Below, in pieces: positions 27,784-37,421 of a stretch of 63,416 nt of DNA. The position numbers were made by a program, and so were the translations under genes. The DNA comes from an uncultured Selenomonadales bacterium (GTDB taxonomy: Bacteria; Bacillota; Clostridia; Christensenellales; QALW01): the NCBI GenBank assembly GCA_905200615.1, contig CAJKLB010000010.1, positions 1 to 63,416 of the forward strand, in the 5' to 3' direction. The stretch's first letter is position 1. Every line of letters begins with the position of its first letter. The notes under the pieces are model-generated. The model was given only the letters and a program-made list of their open reading frames with translations. It ran no database searches and was not told the origin of the DNA.

Positions 27784-28359
27784 ATGTGGATATATGAAAA
27801 AAAATTACAGTTCCCCGTAAACATCATGAATGGCGACCTGCAAATGGCCAAATTTCTGTTTGCCCAGTACGGCGGCCCCGACAGTGAGCTTTCCGCCTCT
27901 CAGCAATATTTAGCCCAGCGCTATACGATGCCCACACCGGAAACCAAAGCATTGCTTAATGATATCGGTACCGAAGAACTGGCACATTGGGAAATGCTCG
28001 GTACCATGATCTATCAACTTACCAAAAATGCCAGTCCGGAAGAAATGCGTGCAGCCGGTTTAGGCGATTATTATGCTACCCGAGGCAAAGGTGTATTTCA
28101 GCAAAGCCCTTCGGGAGAAGCATGGAACACAGGATATATACAGGTTCTTGATGACCCTATTGCCAATTTGACGAATGACATGGCGGCAGAACAAAAAGCG
28201 CGCGCAGCATATGAACGCTTAATGCGCCTGACCAATGATAAAAGTGTAATAGAGCCGCTCGCTCTTTTAAGAGAACGAGAAATCGTTCATTTCCAGCGTT
28301 TCGGCGAAGCTTTGATGCAGATACAAAATATGTGCATGAAAGAATATGCCCGCGGCTGA
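27784..28359 (+). CDS. cotJC: Spore coat protein CotJC (manganese catalase family)
   Basis: 191 residues of the dimanganese catalase ferritin-like fold. Helices carry the metal-binding Glu/His residues in ELAHWEMLGTMIYQL and in REREIVHFQRFGEAL near the C-terminus, with AAEQKARAAYERL between. In spores it is a coat protein that may also remove hydrogen peroxide. Last gene of the cotJ operon; a hairpin terminator follows. Confidence 0.93.
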   Translation: MWIYEKKLQFPVNIMNGDLQMAKFLFAQYGGPDSELSASQQYLAQRYTMPTPETKALLNDIGTEELAHWEMLGTMIYQLTKNASPEEMRAAGLGDYYATRGKGVFQQSPSGEAWNTGYIQVLDDPIANLTNDMAAEQKARAAYERLMRLTNDKSVIEPLALLREREIVHFQRFGEALMQIQNMCMKEYARG

Positions 28360-28393
28360 CTTTATACGTAACAAAACAAAATTTACCTTTCAT

Positions 28394-28432
28394 GACCTAC
28401 GTTCCGCGTCTGCGGAACTAGGTCAATTTTTT
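28394..28432 (+). terminator. Rho-independent terminator after cotJC
   Basis: GACCTACGTTCCGC and GCGGAACTAGGTC form a long stem with one bulged base and a 4-base loop, followed by AATTTTTTAT. Confidence 0.85.
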
Positions 28433-28592
28433 ATAAAAAGTTATGTATTTATATATGATTATATTTGCATGTTATTTGATTTTTATAGGTTTTGCAAGAG
28501 TTTTTACTAAAAGAATTTTTATTGCATCAATAAAACGAATATGCTATAATAAAATGCATTTTAAACAAACACTGTTTCCGGAGGAATGATAA

Positions 28593-29528
28593 ATGGCCGT
28601 CATAGAAGAAAGAAAATTTTTGAGCACGGACAAAAAACACATGCTTTGGGGAAAACTCTATCTGCCGGAAAGCAAAAATGTAAAAGCTGTGATACACGTT
28701 GTACATGGAATGAAAGAACATATCGGCCGATATGATAGCTTTATGAAATTCCTGACGCAATATGATTATGCCGCCTTCGGTTATGATCATATAGGTCATG
28801 GAGAAACGGCTCTGCACGGCGGAGATTTCGGATACATTGCCTCAAAAGGCGGAGACAAAATTCTTATAAATGACGTAAATGCTTTTGCAAAAAATATAAT
28901 GAGAGAATTTGAAGAAAAAAAATACATTCGTTTCGGCCACAGTATGGGATCTTTCCTTGTAAGATTAGCTTCGCTCAATATGGTTCCCGATGCCTTGATT
29001 CTCTGCGGTACCGGCGGGCCGGTGTTGGGTTCATGGGCAGGAATCGCTTTATGTAAACTGATTCAATCTTTGAAAGGATCACACTATGCTTCCCCATTGA
29101 TAGAGCACTTGATTTTCGGTCGCAACAACGATTTATTTTTAGAAGAAAACAATAAAAACGCGTGGTTGTGCCGAGATGAAAGCATAAAAACAGCCTATGC
29201 AAAAGATCCTTGGTGCAATTTTGATTTCACCGCAGCTGCCTACGGTGATTTAATTCGACTCAGCAGAGCAGCCAACAGCAAAAAATTCTTTCGATTTTTA
29301 GATAAAAAAACGCCGATAATGCTGATCTCCGGAGCAGAAGATCCCATCGGCGATAATGGGAAAGGCGTAACAACTGTGTATAACCGGTTAAAGGCTGAAG
29401 GTGCCGATATCAAAACATTTAAGTTATATAAAAAATGCCGGCATGAAATTTTAAATGAACTGAACAGCGATGAAGTATTTGCCGATATTCTTACCTTTAT
29501 TAACCGCGTTGCGGAAACACAGGAGTAA
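28593..29528 (+). CDS. Alpha/beta hydrolase, lysophospholipase / monoacylglycerol lipase type
   Basis: 311 residues with the S33 hydrolase plan: oxyanion segment VVHGMKEHIGRYD, YDHIGHGET, nucleophile Ser in FGHSMGS, catalytic Asp near ISGAEDPIGD and His in KKCRHEILNE. No signal peptide, so cytoplasmic. Likely cleaves monoacylglycerol or lysophospholipid esters. RBS GGAGG precedes the ATG. Single gene, convergent with engB. Confidence 0.88.
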   Translation: MAVIEERKFLSTDKKHMLWGKLYLPESKNVKAVIHVVHGMKEHIGRYDSFMKFLTQYDYAAFGYDHIGHGETALHGGDFGYIASKGGDKILINDVNAFAKNIMREFEEKKYIRFGHSMGSFLVRLASLNMVPDALILCGTGGPVLGSWAGIALCKLIQSLKGSHYASPLIEHLIFGRNNDLFLEENNKNAWLCRDESIKTAYAKDPWCNFDFTAAAYGDLIRLSRAANSKKFFRFLDKKTPIMLISGAEDPIGDNGKGVTTVYNRLKAEGADIKTFKLYKKCRHEILNELNSDEVFADILTFINRVAETQE

Positions 29529-29590
29529 AAATTTTTCTCTATGTACAAACACAATCCGCATAAAGAAACCAATCAAAAAAAGAAGTGTTT

Positions 29591-30175
29591 TTACTTTTTC
29601 AACAGCTCTTCCATTGCCTGAAGCATTTCTTCTTTTCCCTGCTTGGTTGTTGATGACACAGGAATAATCTGATTTTTAATGATTCCTGTTTCTACCGAAA
29701 GGATGGACAGAGCTTTTTGAATCTGCGATTGACTAAGCTTATCGGCCTTTGTTGCCCCAATGATAAACGGTATATGATAATACGTAAGCCAATTCAGCAT
29801 CTCTCTGTCTCCCTGACCGGGCGCATGACGAATATCCAACAGCAACACCACGCCTTTCAACGCCTCAGAGGTACGCAAATACCCTTCCATCAAACGGCTC
29901 CAACGATCCTTCTCCGCATCGCTTACACGGGCAAAGCCATAACCCGGAAAATCCATTAAATAAAAGCTGTCATTCAGCTTAAAAGCATTGATCAATATCG
30001 TTTTTCCCGGCTTTTGCCCTACGCGTGAAAGCTTTCCGTTATTGGTAATCATATTAATAAAGCTGGACTTGCCTACATTTGATTTGCCTGCCACGGCAAT
30101 CTCCGGCAAAGGTTGCGGCTTATATTGCTGCGGCAAAGCAAAACCATACTCATATACTGCTTTTTTTATAATCAT
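29591..30175 (-). CDS. engB: Ribosome biogenesis GTPase EngB/YsxC
   Basis: 194-residue TRAFAC GTPase with G1 GKSNVGKSSF, G3 DFPGYGFA and G4 TKAD, all in the EngB context (PEIAVAGKSN). Needed for assembly of the 50S ribosomal subunit. Start placed at 30175, after AAGGGAG; an in-frame ATG at 30196 lacks this spacing. It lies downstream of lon on the same strand, the usual lon-engB order in Firmicutes. Confidence 0.95.
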   Translation of the reverse strand: MIIKKAVYEYGFALPQQYKPQPLPEIAVAGKSNVGKSSFINMITNNGKLSRVGQKPGKTILINAFKLNDSFYLMDFPGYGFARVSDAEKDRWSRLMEGYLRTSEALKGVVLLLDIRHAPGQGDREMLNWLTYYHIPFIIGATKADKLSQSQIQKALSILSVETGIIKNQIIPVSSTTKQGKEEMLQAMEELLKK

Positions 30176-30281
30176 ATTATCTCCCTTGCACCGCACAAGC
30201 GGTAAATGATAAAAATCCCATGGAAATTATAAAAAACAAACACTGCCTGAAAGACATATCCTTTCAGGCAGTCTGTACTCT

Positions 30282-32606
30282 TTATCTGCCAATAGGCGTA
30301 ACCAAGATATTTTCCAGAACACTGTCAATATCCGCTACCGGAATATACTCTATTTTTTCGGCTACTTCACGGGGAACATCCTCAATATCCCTTGTATTAT
30401 CCTTAGGAATAATAATCCTGCGGATTCCTCCCCGATAAGCCGCCAATGATTTTTCCTTCAAGCCCCCTATGGGCAGAACGCGCCCGCGCAGCGTAATTTC
30501 ACCTGTCATCGCCGTATCTCCGCGCACGGCAACGCCGGTAATTGCCGAAGTCATTGCGGTAAACAAGGTAATGCCCGCGGAAGGGCCGTCTTTAGGCGTG
30601 GCGCCTTCGGGAATATGAATATGCAGATCTTTTTCTTTAAAGTAGGCCGGCGCGATTCCCCACGCGTCCGCTCGACTGCGGATCAGGCTGAAAGCGGTTC
30701 TGGCCGATTCCTTCATGACATCGCCAAGCTGACCGGTAAGCAGCAATTCCCCGGTACCGGGATATACCGTAACATCAATCTCCAGCGTTTCACCGCCGAT
30801 GCTCGTCCAGGCAAGCCCTGTAGCGGAGCCTATCTTATTTTCAAGCATCAATTCATCCCTAAAATATTTCGGTTTTCCGATAAGTTGAATCAAATATTCT
30901 TTATCTACGGAAATCGCCGTACGGCCGTTTTCAAGGAATCGACAAGCGCATTTACGCAGCAGCTCTCCGATCTGTCGCTCCAATGAGCGCACGCCGGCTT
31001 CCCGGGTATAATTGTTAATCAAATAAAGCATGGCTTCATCCGTAAGCGAGACATCGCCGGAATCCATTCCGTTTTCCTTCAGCTGTTTGGGCATTAAATG
31101 CCGCTGTGCGATCTGCAGCTTTTCCACATCGGTATAACTGGAAAGCTGTATAATTTCCATTCTGTCTCTGAGCGGACCGGGAATGCCCTCCAAAGAATTC
31201 GCCGTAGTAATAAACATAACTTTACTCAAATCATAAGGAACATCTAAAAAATTATCACGGAACGCATTGTTCTGCTCAGGGTCAAGAACCTCAAGCATTG
31301 CGCTTGCGGGATCGCCCCTGAAATCAGAGGCCATTTTATCAATTTCATCAAACAAAAATACCGGATTGATTGTTCCCGCCTGCCGCATAGACGTAATAAT
31401 TCGTCCCGGCATAGCGCCCACATAGGTACGCCGATGTCCTCGGATTTCCGCTTCATCCCGAAGTCCGCCCAAACTCATGCGTACAAATTTTCGCCCCACG
31501 GCTCTGGCTATTGATTTTGCAATCGAAGTCTTTCCCACACCCGGAGGACCTACGAAGCAAAGCACCGGTCCACGCATTGACTGTGACAGCGCACGCACCG
31601 CTAAATATTCTATAATTCTGTCCTTTACCTTCTCCATGCCATAGTGATCTTCATCCAATATTTTTCTGGCATTTTGAAGATCTAAGTTATCCTGCGTCTG
31701 TTTTTTCCAAGGAAGCTCTAACAGACATTCAATATACGAACGCAAGATTGCGCTTTCCGGCATTCCCTGAGGCATCTTTTCCATTCTTGAAAGCTCTTTT
31801 TCCGCTTTCTTCTTAATTTCCGCCGGCATCTTGCTCTCTTTTATTTTTTGCAGCAGCTCTGCCGCGGCGGATTCCTCATTATCGCCTAATTCCCGGTGAA
31901 TAGCCTTAATCTGCTCATGCAGATAGTAATCCCGCTGAGCTTTATCCATCTGCACTTTTACCCGGCCGCGTACTCTCTCTTCCAGTCCGGATATTTGATT
32001 TTCCACATTCAAAAAAGAATACAGCTGCTCCATCCGTTCTATAGGATCCAACGCCTCCAGAAGCTGCTGGCGTTTTTCAACACTGTCTACCACGGCGGCC
32101 GCTATCGTATCCGCCGCCAGACCGGGCGTACGCATATTCCTTACCGCGGCAACAACATCACTGGGAATTTTTTTACCGTTTTTATTAAAGGTTTCAAATT
32201 CTCCTATCATCAGGCGCATATGAGCCTCAGCGTCCATAATATCATAATCAGCCGGCTCCTCAACAGGCTGTACCTGACCGCAATAGCTAAGGCCCTCATA
32301 GGAAAAAGTCTCAATAGCCCCCCGCTGTACCCCCTGCGCCACAATACGAATTCCTTCACCGGGCATCCGTATCATCTGTTTAATGCGCGCGATCGTACCG
32401 ATTTTAAAAATATCCTCTTCCGTAGGTTCCTTAGTCGCAGCATTTTTTTGGGCCACCAGCAGCACAAGGCTGTCTCCTGCCATTGCCTCTTCGATTGCCG
32501 AAACCGCACGCTTGCGCACAGCCTCTACATTGACCGTCATATTCGGAAAAACCACTACGCCGCGCAGCGGTAGAATCATCATGAATTTTGTTTCTGCCAT
32601 ACACAT
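30282..32606 (-). CDS. lon: ATP-dependent Lon protease
   Basis: 774 residues in LonA order: N-terminal substrate domain (LPLRGVVVFPNM), coiled-coil linker, AAA+ ATPase (Walker A GPPGVGKTS, Walker B PVFLFDEIDK), then the Ser/Lys protease domain with Ser676 in PKDGPSAG. Degrades misfolded and regulatory proteins in the cytoplasm. Two possible ATG starts six bases apart (32606, 32600) share the RBS GGGAG. Full length compared with B. subtilis LonA. Confidence 0.97.
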   Translation of the reverse strand: MCMAETKFMMILPLRGVVVFPNMTVNVEAVRKRAVSAIEEAMAGDSLVLLVAQKNAATKEPTEEDIFKIGTIARIKQMIRMPGEGIRIVAQGVQRGAIETFSYEGLSYCGQVQPVEEPADYDIMDAEAHMRLMIGEFETFNKNGKKIPSDVVAAVRNMRTPGLAADTIAAAVVDSVEKRQQLLEALDPIERMEQLYSFLNVENQISGLEERVRGRVKVQMDKAQRDYYLHEQIKAIHRELGDNEESAAAELLQKIKESKMPAEIKKKAEKELSRMEKMPQGMPESAILRSYIECLLELPWKKQTQDNLDLQNARKILDEDHYGMEKVKDRIIEYLAVRALSQSMRGPVLCFVGPPGVGKTSIAKSIARAVGRKFVRMSLGGLRDEAEIRGHRRTYVGAMPGRIITSMRQAGTINPVFLFDEIDKMASDFRGDPASAMLEVLDPEQNNAFRDNFLDVPYDLSKVMFITTANSLEGIPGPLRDRMEIIQLSSYTDVEKLQIAQRHLMPKQLKENGMDSGDVSLTDEAMLYLINNYTREAGVRSLERQIGELLRKCACRFLENGRTAISVDKEYLIQLIGKPKYFRDELMLENKIGSATGLAWTSIGGETLEIDVTVYPGTGELLLTGQLGDVMKESARTAFSLIRSRADAWGIAPAYFKEKDLHIHIPEGATPKDGPSAGITLFTAMTSAITGVAVRGDTAMTGEITLRGRVLPIGGLKEKSLAAYRGGIRRIIIPKDNTRDIEDVPREVAEKIEYIPVADIDSVLENILVTPIGR

Positions 32607-32634
32607 TCAGCTCCCTTCGTAAAAACCTTAACTA

Positions 32635-33738
32635 TTATACCCAATTTTCTGTGTTTGAGCAATCTGTCTTATTTTTATCCGAATCATTCTCTTCTTCCTT
32701 TTCCTGATCCTTATCTCCGGTATCCTCATTTTCTTCTATTTTCTTTTCTTTTGCAGGATTTTCTTTCCGTTCCTGTCGAGCGCGCTGCATAGCCTGTTCC
32801 ACAGCGCTTCGTATTTTTTCCTGAATACCGCTTTGTTTCTCCAATTCAAAATATTCCGGTACAAGGAACATCCACATACAAGCGCCTGCTATAATCTGTA
32901 ATGCCGCGGCGATACCGGTTAAAATCAGCCCCTGTTCCGGATTTTTCATTGTAAACATTCCGGCTATCTGCAAATAGGTAGGAATCAGAAACGTGCAGGC
33001 AACCCAAGGTATAATATGCATGGCCTGCCGAAAGCTTCTACCACGCAGAATTTCTCTTGCATAGCCAAAAGAGAGCATCAATCTGGTGCGTCCGATACAA
33101 ACGGTAATACTCGTATAATAGATATATAAAAGCAGCCAAGAAACCAGCAGTGCAATGAGTACAAGCTGCAATACGCCGATGAAAAGAGAGATTATCAGAC
33201 CAAGAGATCCAAAAATATGGGTAATAATGGTCATAGAAAGAGCGGAAGATACCATAAATGACTGTGCGAGCTGACCTACCCAATTGTAAAAAATACCGAC
33301 AATCACCATCGGCAGCACCTTTCTTAATGCCTGTCCAACCATGCTTCCTGTTTCTGCACGCCGGCTTTTTACCAATACATTCAACGCTAAAAGAATCACA
33401 AAAATATCAATAAAAACGCTCAGCAAATAAGCGATAAGTTCCAGCATCGTATCCGAAGCGGAAAAATTGCTTTCCATTAACGGCACAGCATTGGCATAGG
33501 CCTCATAAAAAGAATTCCATTGATCCTGCTGCCAAGAAGCCATCGAAGTATAATCAAAGCTATCCAGCACAGAATAATCAATAGCAAAATCCTTATACAG
33601 CACAAAGGCACAATAACAGCTGATAAGTACAACGGGAATCAGTACCATCACTACTGCGGTTATAAAAATATTTTGAGATTGTTTGATAAGCCCTGCCATT
33701 CTTTTCAGTGAACTTTTAAACGAGATCTTATTTTCCAA
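32635..33738 (-). CDS. Polytopic membrane protein of unknown function
   Basis: 367 residues with about six or seven hydrophobic helices (near 24-49, 102-128, 143-160, 175-232 as two, 245-265, 275-297) and a long highly charged C-terminal tail rich in Glu, Lys and Asp. No enzyme motif is visible. The extracellular loop (about 50-100) is rich in Tyr, Ser and Trp. It lies upstream of lon on the same strand, 28 bases away, and may be cotranscribed. I do not recognise the family with confidence. Confidence 0.8.
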   Translation of the reverse strand: MENKISFKSSLKRMAGLIKQSQNIFITAVVMVLIPVVLISCYCAFVLYKDFAIDYSVLDSFDYTSMASWQQDQWNSFYEAYANAVPLMESNFSASDTMLELIAYLLSVFIDIFVILLALNVLVKSRRAETGSMVGQALRKVLPMVIVGIFYNWVGQLAQSFMVSSALSMTIITHIFGSLGLIISLFIGVLQLVLIALLVSWLLLYIYYTSITVCIGRTRLMLSFGYAREILRGRSFRQAMHIIPWVACTFLIPTYLQIAGMFTMKNPEQGLILTGIAAALQIIAGACMWMFLVPEYFELEKQSGIQEKIRSAVEQAMQRARQERKENPAKEKKIEENEDTGDKDQEKEEENDSDKNKTDCSNTENWV

Positions 33739-33939
33739 TATTCTAACTCCTTTGTTTACAGGTATTCTTTGCTATGCAAAAAGCTATCCTTAAAAATATA
33801 TCATACAAAATTTTTTGCATTCTGTAAAGCATCCCCCGCTGAATATCAAAGATTTCACAAACATTTCTTCCTTGCAACACATAATAAATAATTGCAAAGA
33901 ACACATTCCTATTGTATAATAGAAATGAGGTGATGTGGT

Positions 33940-34254
33940 ATGTTTCCCGCCCAAAGAATTAAGCTTCTGAGAACGCAGGCCGCACTGACCCAAAATGAAG
34001 TTTCAAAACATCTTGGAATCGACAGATCCACCTTAGCTAAATACGAAACCGGTGAACGCCGTCCGGATATGGATCAATTATGTAAAATAGCAGACTTTTT
34101 CGGCGTATCCATAGAATATCTGATTGGGCGCAATGATACCATCGATATTGAAGAGCTGCTGGAAAATGCCTTCGTTCTAACATATAAAGGAAAAGTCTTA
34201 ACAAAGGTCCAACGCAAAGCATTGAATAAAGCAATACAAAAATTAATGGAGTAA
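33940..34254 (+). CDS. XRE family helix-turn-helix regulator
   Basis: 104 residues: an N-terminal HTH_3 domain (LRTQAALTQNEVSKHLGIDR, STLAKYETGERRPD, LCKIADFFGVSIEYLIGR) and a short helical tail. RBS GAGGTGAT precedes the ATG. The gene's last codons contain the RBS of the following lipoprotein gene, so the two form an operon. Confidence 0.88.
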   Translation: MFPAQRIKLLRTQAALTQNEVSKHLGIDRSTLAKYETGERRPDMDQLCKIADFFGVSIEYLIGRNDTIDIEELLENAFVLTYKGKVLTKVQRKALNKAIQKLME

Positions 34255-34258
34255 TATA

Positions 34259-34789
34259 ATGAAAAAACTGATTCCTATCTTTTTGCTGCTGCCGCTGCTG
34301 TTTGCCGGCTGCCATCAAAAAACAGAGCATATTGCCGTACCGCCGCATGAGATTATGGAACAAAGCATTGAAATTCCCAATGATATTTCAGCGCTTGCAA
34401 AAGCTTATTTTGAAGCTACGGATATGACGGTAAATACCGTAATTGATTCGCACATGGAAAAGAAGCCTGAATTTATCTCTTTTGAATTTTCCAGCGACGT
34501 AAAACTCAGCGAGGAAGAAAAAGCTTTGATGCTTTCCCTTTTTTCCTGCTATGATACGGAAATTTCCGCCGACGGTCTGCGTTCAAGTCTTACGGATATC
34601 GATCGGGGCATTACCGTGGGGTACGCCTCTATTGATCAAACCCAAACCAGCGACTGTGACCTTACTATTCCCGTGAAAGTTTATTACGGAAGATATTTTT
34701 ATACCTACTGCAGTGATTTCATGAAAGAAGGCGACGAATATATTCTTTTCCGCTTTGAAAATTTAAGCCGTACACGATATCTGTTTTAA
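34259..34789 (+). CDS. Lipoprotein of unknown function
   Basis: 176 residues. Signal peptide with lipobox LFAGC (Cys18), followed by a roughly 155-residue globular domain with no motif I recognise (SFEFSSDVKLSEEEKALML, DIDRGITVGYASIDQ). Starts 4 bases after the XRE stop, with GGAGTAA as RBS. Confidence 0.8.
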   Translation: MKKLIPIFLLLPLLFAGCHQKTEHIAVPPHEIMEQSIEIPNDISALAKAYFEATDMTVNTVIDSHMEKKPEFISFEFSSDVKLSEEEKALMLSLFSCYDTEISADGLRSSLTDIDRGITVGYASIDQTQTSDCDLTIPVKVYYGRYFYTYCSDFMKEGDEYILFRFENLSRTRYLF

Positions 34790-34918
34790 CGATGCATCAT
34801 CAAAATATACTTTCGTTTTTCAAAGGATAAAAATATCTTGATATCCTGCAAATAAGTTCTATTCTCCTCGGCATTGGAATATTTTTTAGTAAAGTATTCC
34901 CAATGCGGAGGTTTTTTT

Positions 34919-35182
34919 ATGTTTGATTCTTCAATTGAACAGCGTGCCGTTGAGCTTGCCGCCTATATTGTACAAACGCAGGATACCGTACGCGGAGCGG
35001 CAAAAAAATTCGGCATCAGCAAAAGCACGGTACATAAGGATGTTACCCAAAGATTGGAACATATAAACGCTCCCCTGTTTTATCAGGTAAAAAAAATACT
35101 GGAAGAACATAAAGATGAGCGGCACATCCGCGGAGGTATCGCCACAAGAGAAAAATACAAGGCCTTGAAAGAAAAATGCTGA
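34919..35182 (+). CDS. spoIIID: Sporulation transcription factor SpoIIID
   Basis: 87 residues closely following SpoIIID: ERAVELAAYIV-type N-terminus, helix-turn-helix DTVRGAAKKFGISKSTVHKD, then LFYQVKKILEEHKDERHIRG and basic tail. In the mother cell it activates and represses sigma-E genes. Start chosen at 34919 because GGAGG lies 8 bases upstream; the in-frame ATG at 34874 is unlikely. A strong terminator follows. Confidence 0.95.
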   Translation: MFDSSIEQRAVELAAYIVQTQDTVRGAAKKFGISKSTVHKDVTQRLEHINAPLFYQVKKILEEHKDERHIRGGIATREKYKALKEKC

Positions 35183-35206
35183 TTTCTTCCGTGCCGCTAA
35201 AACACG

Positions 35207-35242
35207 AAAACAGAGAACGGCTTGTTATCCGTTCTCTGTTTT
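35207..35242 (+). terminator. Rho-independent terminator after spoIIID
   Basis: AAAACAGAGAACGG and CCGTTCTCTGTTTT form a perfect 14-bp stem with an 8-base loop and trailing T. Confidence 0.9.
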
Positions 35243-35303
35243 TTAGGAAAACATATTTGTTAATATATCCCCAAAAACAAAGTCTCTTAGTACTATTTAT
35301 TCT

Positions 35304-37058
35304 CTATTCTGTTTTTTTCATTTTTAACCTTGCGCAAATTCGGCTGACCTCATCTTTCGGCGCGGAAAAAGTAACTTGTGTCCCTTCATTCAGATGCTCC
35401 GTTGAAAGAATTTTACCCTTGGCATGGATATACGCCAAAACCTCGCCCCTGGAATAAGGAACAAATACGGAAGCCTCGCTGCGCATATCCTTTAACGCCT
35501 CAACAATACGTTTCTGCAATTCTTCCATTCCCCGGCCTGTCTTTGCCGAAACATATACCGCCCCCTTTATCGGCGGAAGTTCCTCGGCCGCATCAATCTT
35601 ATTAACAACAAGAATATTCGGTATATCCCCGGCTCCGATCTGTCCGAGGACCTCCTTTACAGCCTCCATTTGCGGAAACAAATCTCGACTGGATCCGTCA
35701 CACACATGCAGTAAAAGATCAGCAAAAACCGCTTCCTCCAAAGTAGAACGGAAGGCCTCCACCAGCTGATGTGGCAGTTTTTTGATAAAACCGACGGTAT
35801 CGGTAATACATACTTGAATATTTTTTTCAATTTCGCAACGTCGGGTCAGCGGATCAAGCGTAGCAAACAGCTTATCCTCGCAAAAAACATCGCATCCTGA
35901 AAGAGCCTGAAGTAAGGTGCTCTTTCCGGCATTGGTATAGCCCACCAGCGCAATTTGCGGTAATTCCTGCTTTTTTCTTTGCTTACGCATAAGCCCCCGG
36001 CGCTGCGAAAGCTGTGAAAGCTGTGTTTTCAGCTCATAAATTCTGCGATTGATGTGTCTTCGATCCGTCTCCAGTTTTTCTTCTCCCGGTCCCCGAGTCC
36101 CTATACCGCCTCCCTGCCGCGAAAGCGCCAATCCTTCCCCCTTCAAACGGGAAAGTCGATATTGAAGTTGTGCCAGTTCTACCTGCATTTTCCCCTCACG
36201 GGTAGCCGCGCGCATAGCAAATATATCAAGAATCAGCGCGGTTCTGTCAATTACGCGTATCCCCAGTTCCTCTTCCAGCATTCGTTGCTGTACGACGGTA
36301 AGCTCATCATCATAAATAGCAAGCTGAATATTTTTTGCCTGAACCACCAGAGCCAGTTGTGCAACTTTTCCTTTTCCCACTATTCCCGCTGTATTTTTTT
36401 GCACCGCCTTATAAACGGTTTCTCCTCCCGCGGTATCCGTAAGTCGCTCTAGTTCTTCTAAAGAAGATGGCTCATGGCCTATCAGCATTACCCTCTCTCT
36501 TGCCGATTCTTCAACACTCATATCCAAATGCCGAATTTCCCTGTCGGCTTCATAAATGGCACTGAGCCAGACTTCCTGAGGAATCGCCGAAATACTTTGC
36601 GCCGTAAAAACGTGAACTCCCTGTTCGCTTTGATCCAGCACTGCCGCTGAAACATCGGTTGTGCCTGCGGCATCTACACCGATAGCACACATTGCATCAA
36701 ACCGCAATTTTTTTAAACTTTCCATATCTACCGGCGAAAGCATACCGCTGCCTCCGGGATGTGTATGAATACACCGTAACCCCGAAAGCCTGCTCCCGCT
36801 ACGGCGCAGGCTTATTTCCGCAAGATCCGCGCGATCCCCTTCTCCAAGCGCCACATACACAATTTCACCGCTCCGCGAAAGATATACGCACAGTTCTCTG
36901 CCAAGACTTTTTGTAATTTCCCCCATTTCCTGTGCCAGAGAGCTGTCAAGAAACACCGAGGCATCTGTCTTCCGATGTTCCAGTGCTTCTATTCTATCTT
37001 TCACGGTGCGCTTAATCCCTTTTATATTTCCGTTTATCACAAAAAAATTTCCTTTCAT
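35304..37058 (-). CDS. hflX: GTPase HflX with N-terminal JAMM-motif domain
   Basis: 584 residues, longer than the roughly 420 of E. coli HflX. The C-terminal two thirds are HflX: GTP_bdg domain (IAIYDDELTVVQQRMLEEEL), linker QGGGIGTRGPGEEKLETDRR, and GTPase with G1 GYTNAGKSTL, G3 DTVGFI and G4 NKID. HflX splits stalled or idle ribosomes. The extra N-terminal region (about 30-160) contains HTHPGGSGMLSPVD, which fits the JAMM metal-site pattern H-x-H-x7-S-x2-D (His98, His100, Ser108, Asp111), with Glu55 as a possible partner. A similar extension occurs in other clostridial HflX proteins, from memory. Monocistronic. Confidence 0.92.
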   Translation of the reverse strand: MKGNFFVINGNIKGIKRTVKDRIEALEHRKTDASVFLDSSLAQEMGEITKSLGRELCVYLSRSGEIVYVALGEGDRADLAEISLRRSGSRLSGLRCIHTHPGGSGMLSPVDMESLKKLRFDAMCAIGVDAAGTTDVSAAVLDQSEQGVHVFTAQSISAIPQEVWLSAIYEADREIRHLDMSVEESARERVMLIGHEPSSLEELERLTDTAGGETVYKAVQKNTAGIVGKGKVAQLALVVQAKNIQLAIYDDELTVVQQRMLEEELGIRVIDRTALILDIFAMRAATREGKMQVELAQLQYRLSRLKGEGLALSRQGGGIGTRGPGEEKLETDRRHINRRIYELKTQLSQLSQRRGLMRKQRKKQELPQIALVGYTNAGKSTLLQALSGCDVFCEDKLFATLDPLTRRCEIEKNIQVCITDTVGFIKKLPHQLVEAFRSTLEEAVFADLLLHVCDGSSRDLFPQMEAVKEVLGQIGAGDIPNILVVNKIDAAEELPPIKGAVYVSAKTGRGMEELQKRIVEALKDMRSEASVFVPYSRGEVLAYIHAKGKILSTEHLNEGTQVTFSAPKDEVSRICARLKMKKTE

Positions 37059-37421
37059 TTTCTACAGTGATTTTTTCATATTTATGCAAATTATCCTGCA
37101 CATTCTAAATATTATGCACACATATTCATATATAAATTTTATAACAACACGCTGTTTTTTTCCTGAAAAAATATTTTATTTATTATACCATATTCTCATG
37201 GATGTTATCAATTATTTTAAAATAAAAAACGATGCACTCTGCCTCCTGTAAGGCGCTCTCTTTGCTTTGATTTCAGAGCGGCTTACACACCGCGCGGAAA
37301 AATGAATGATTTCGTTTCCATTCTGATTTATCCGCAATACATTTTTTATAAGAAAGTTTTTTCCCGCTTTCTTACTTCTCTTTGTATATCAAATCAAAAA
37401 TCTTTTTCTAAAATAAAAACG
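37059..37421. other. Intergenic region between hflX and the DeoR gene
   Basis: About 360 AT-rich bases. It holds the hflX promoter region and an imperfect inverted repeat (GTAAGGCGCTCT/AGAGCGGCTTAC, about 37247-37287) that may act as the DeoR-gene terminator. No gene seen. Confidence 0.4.
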
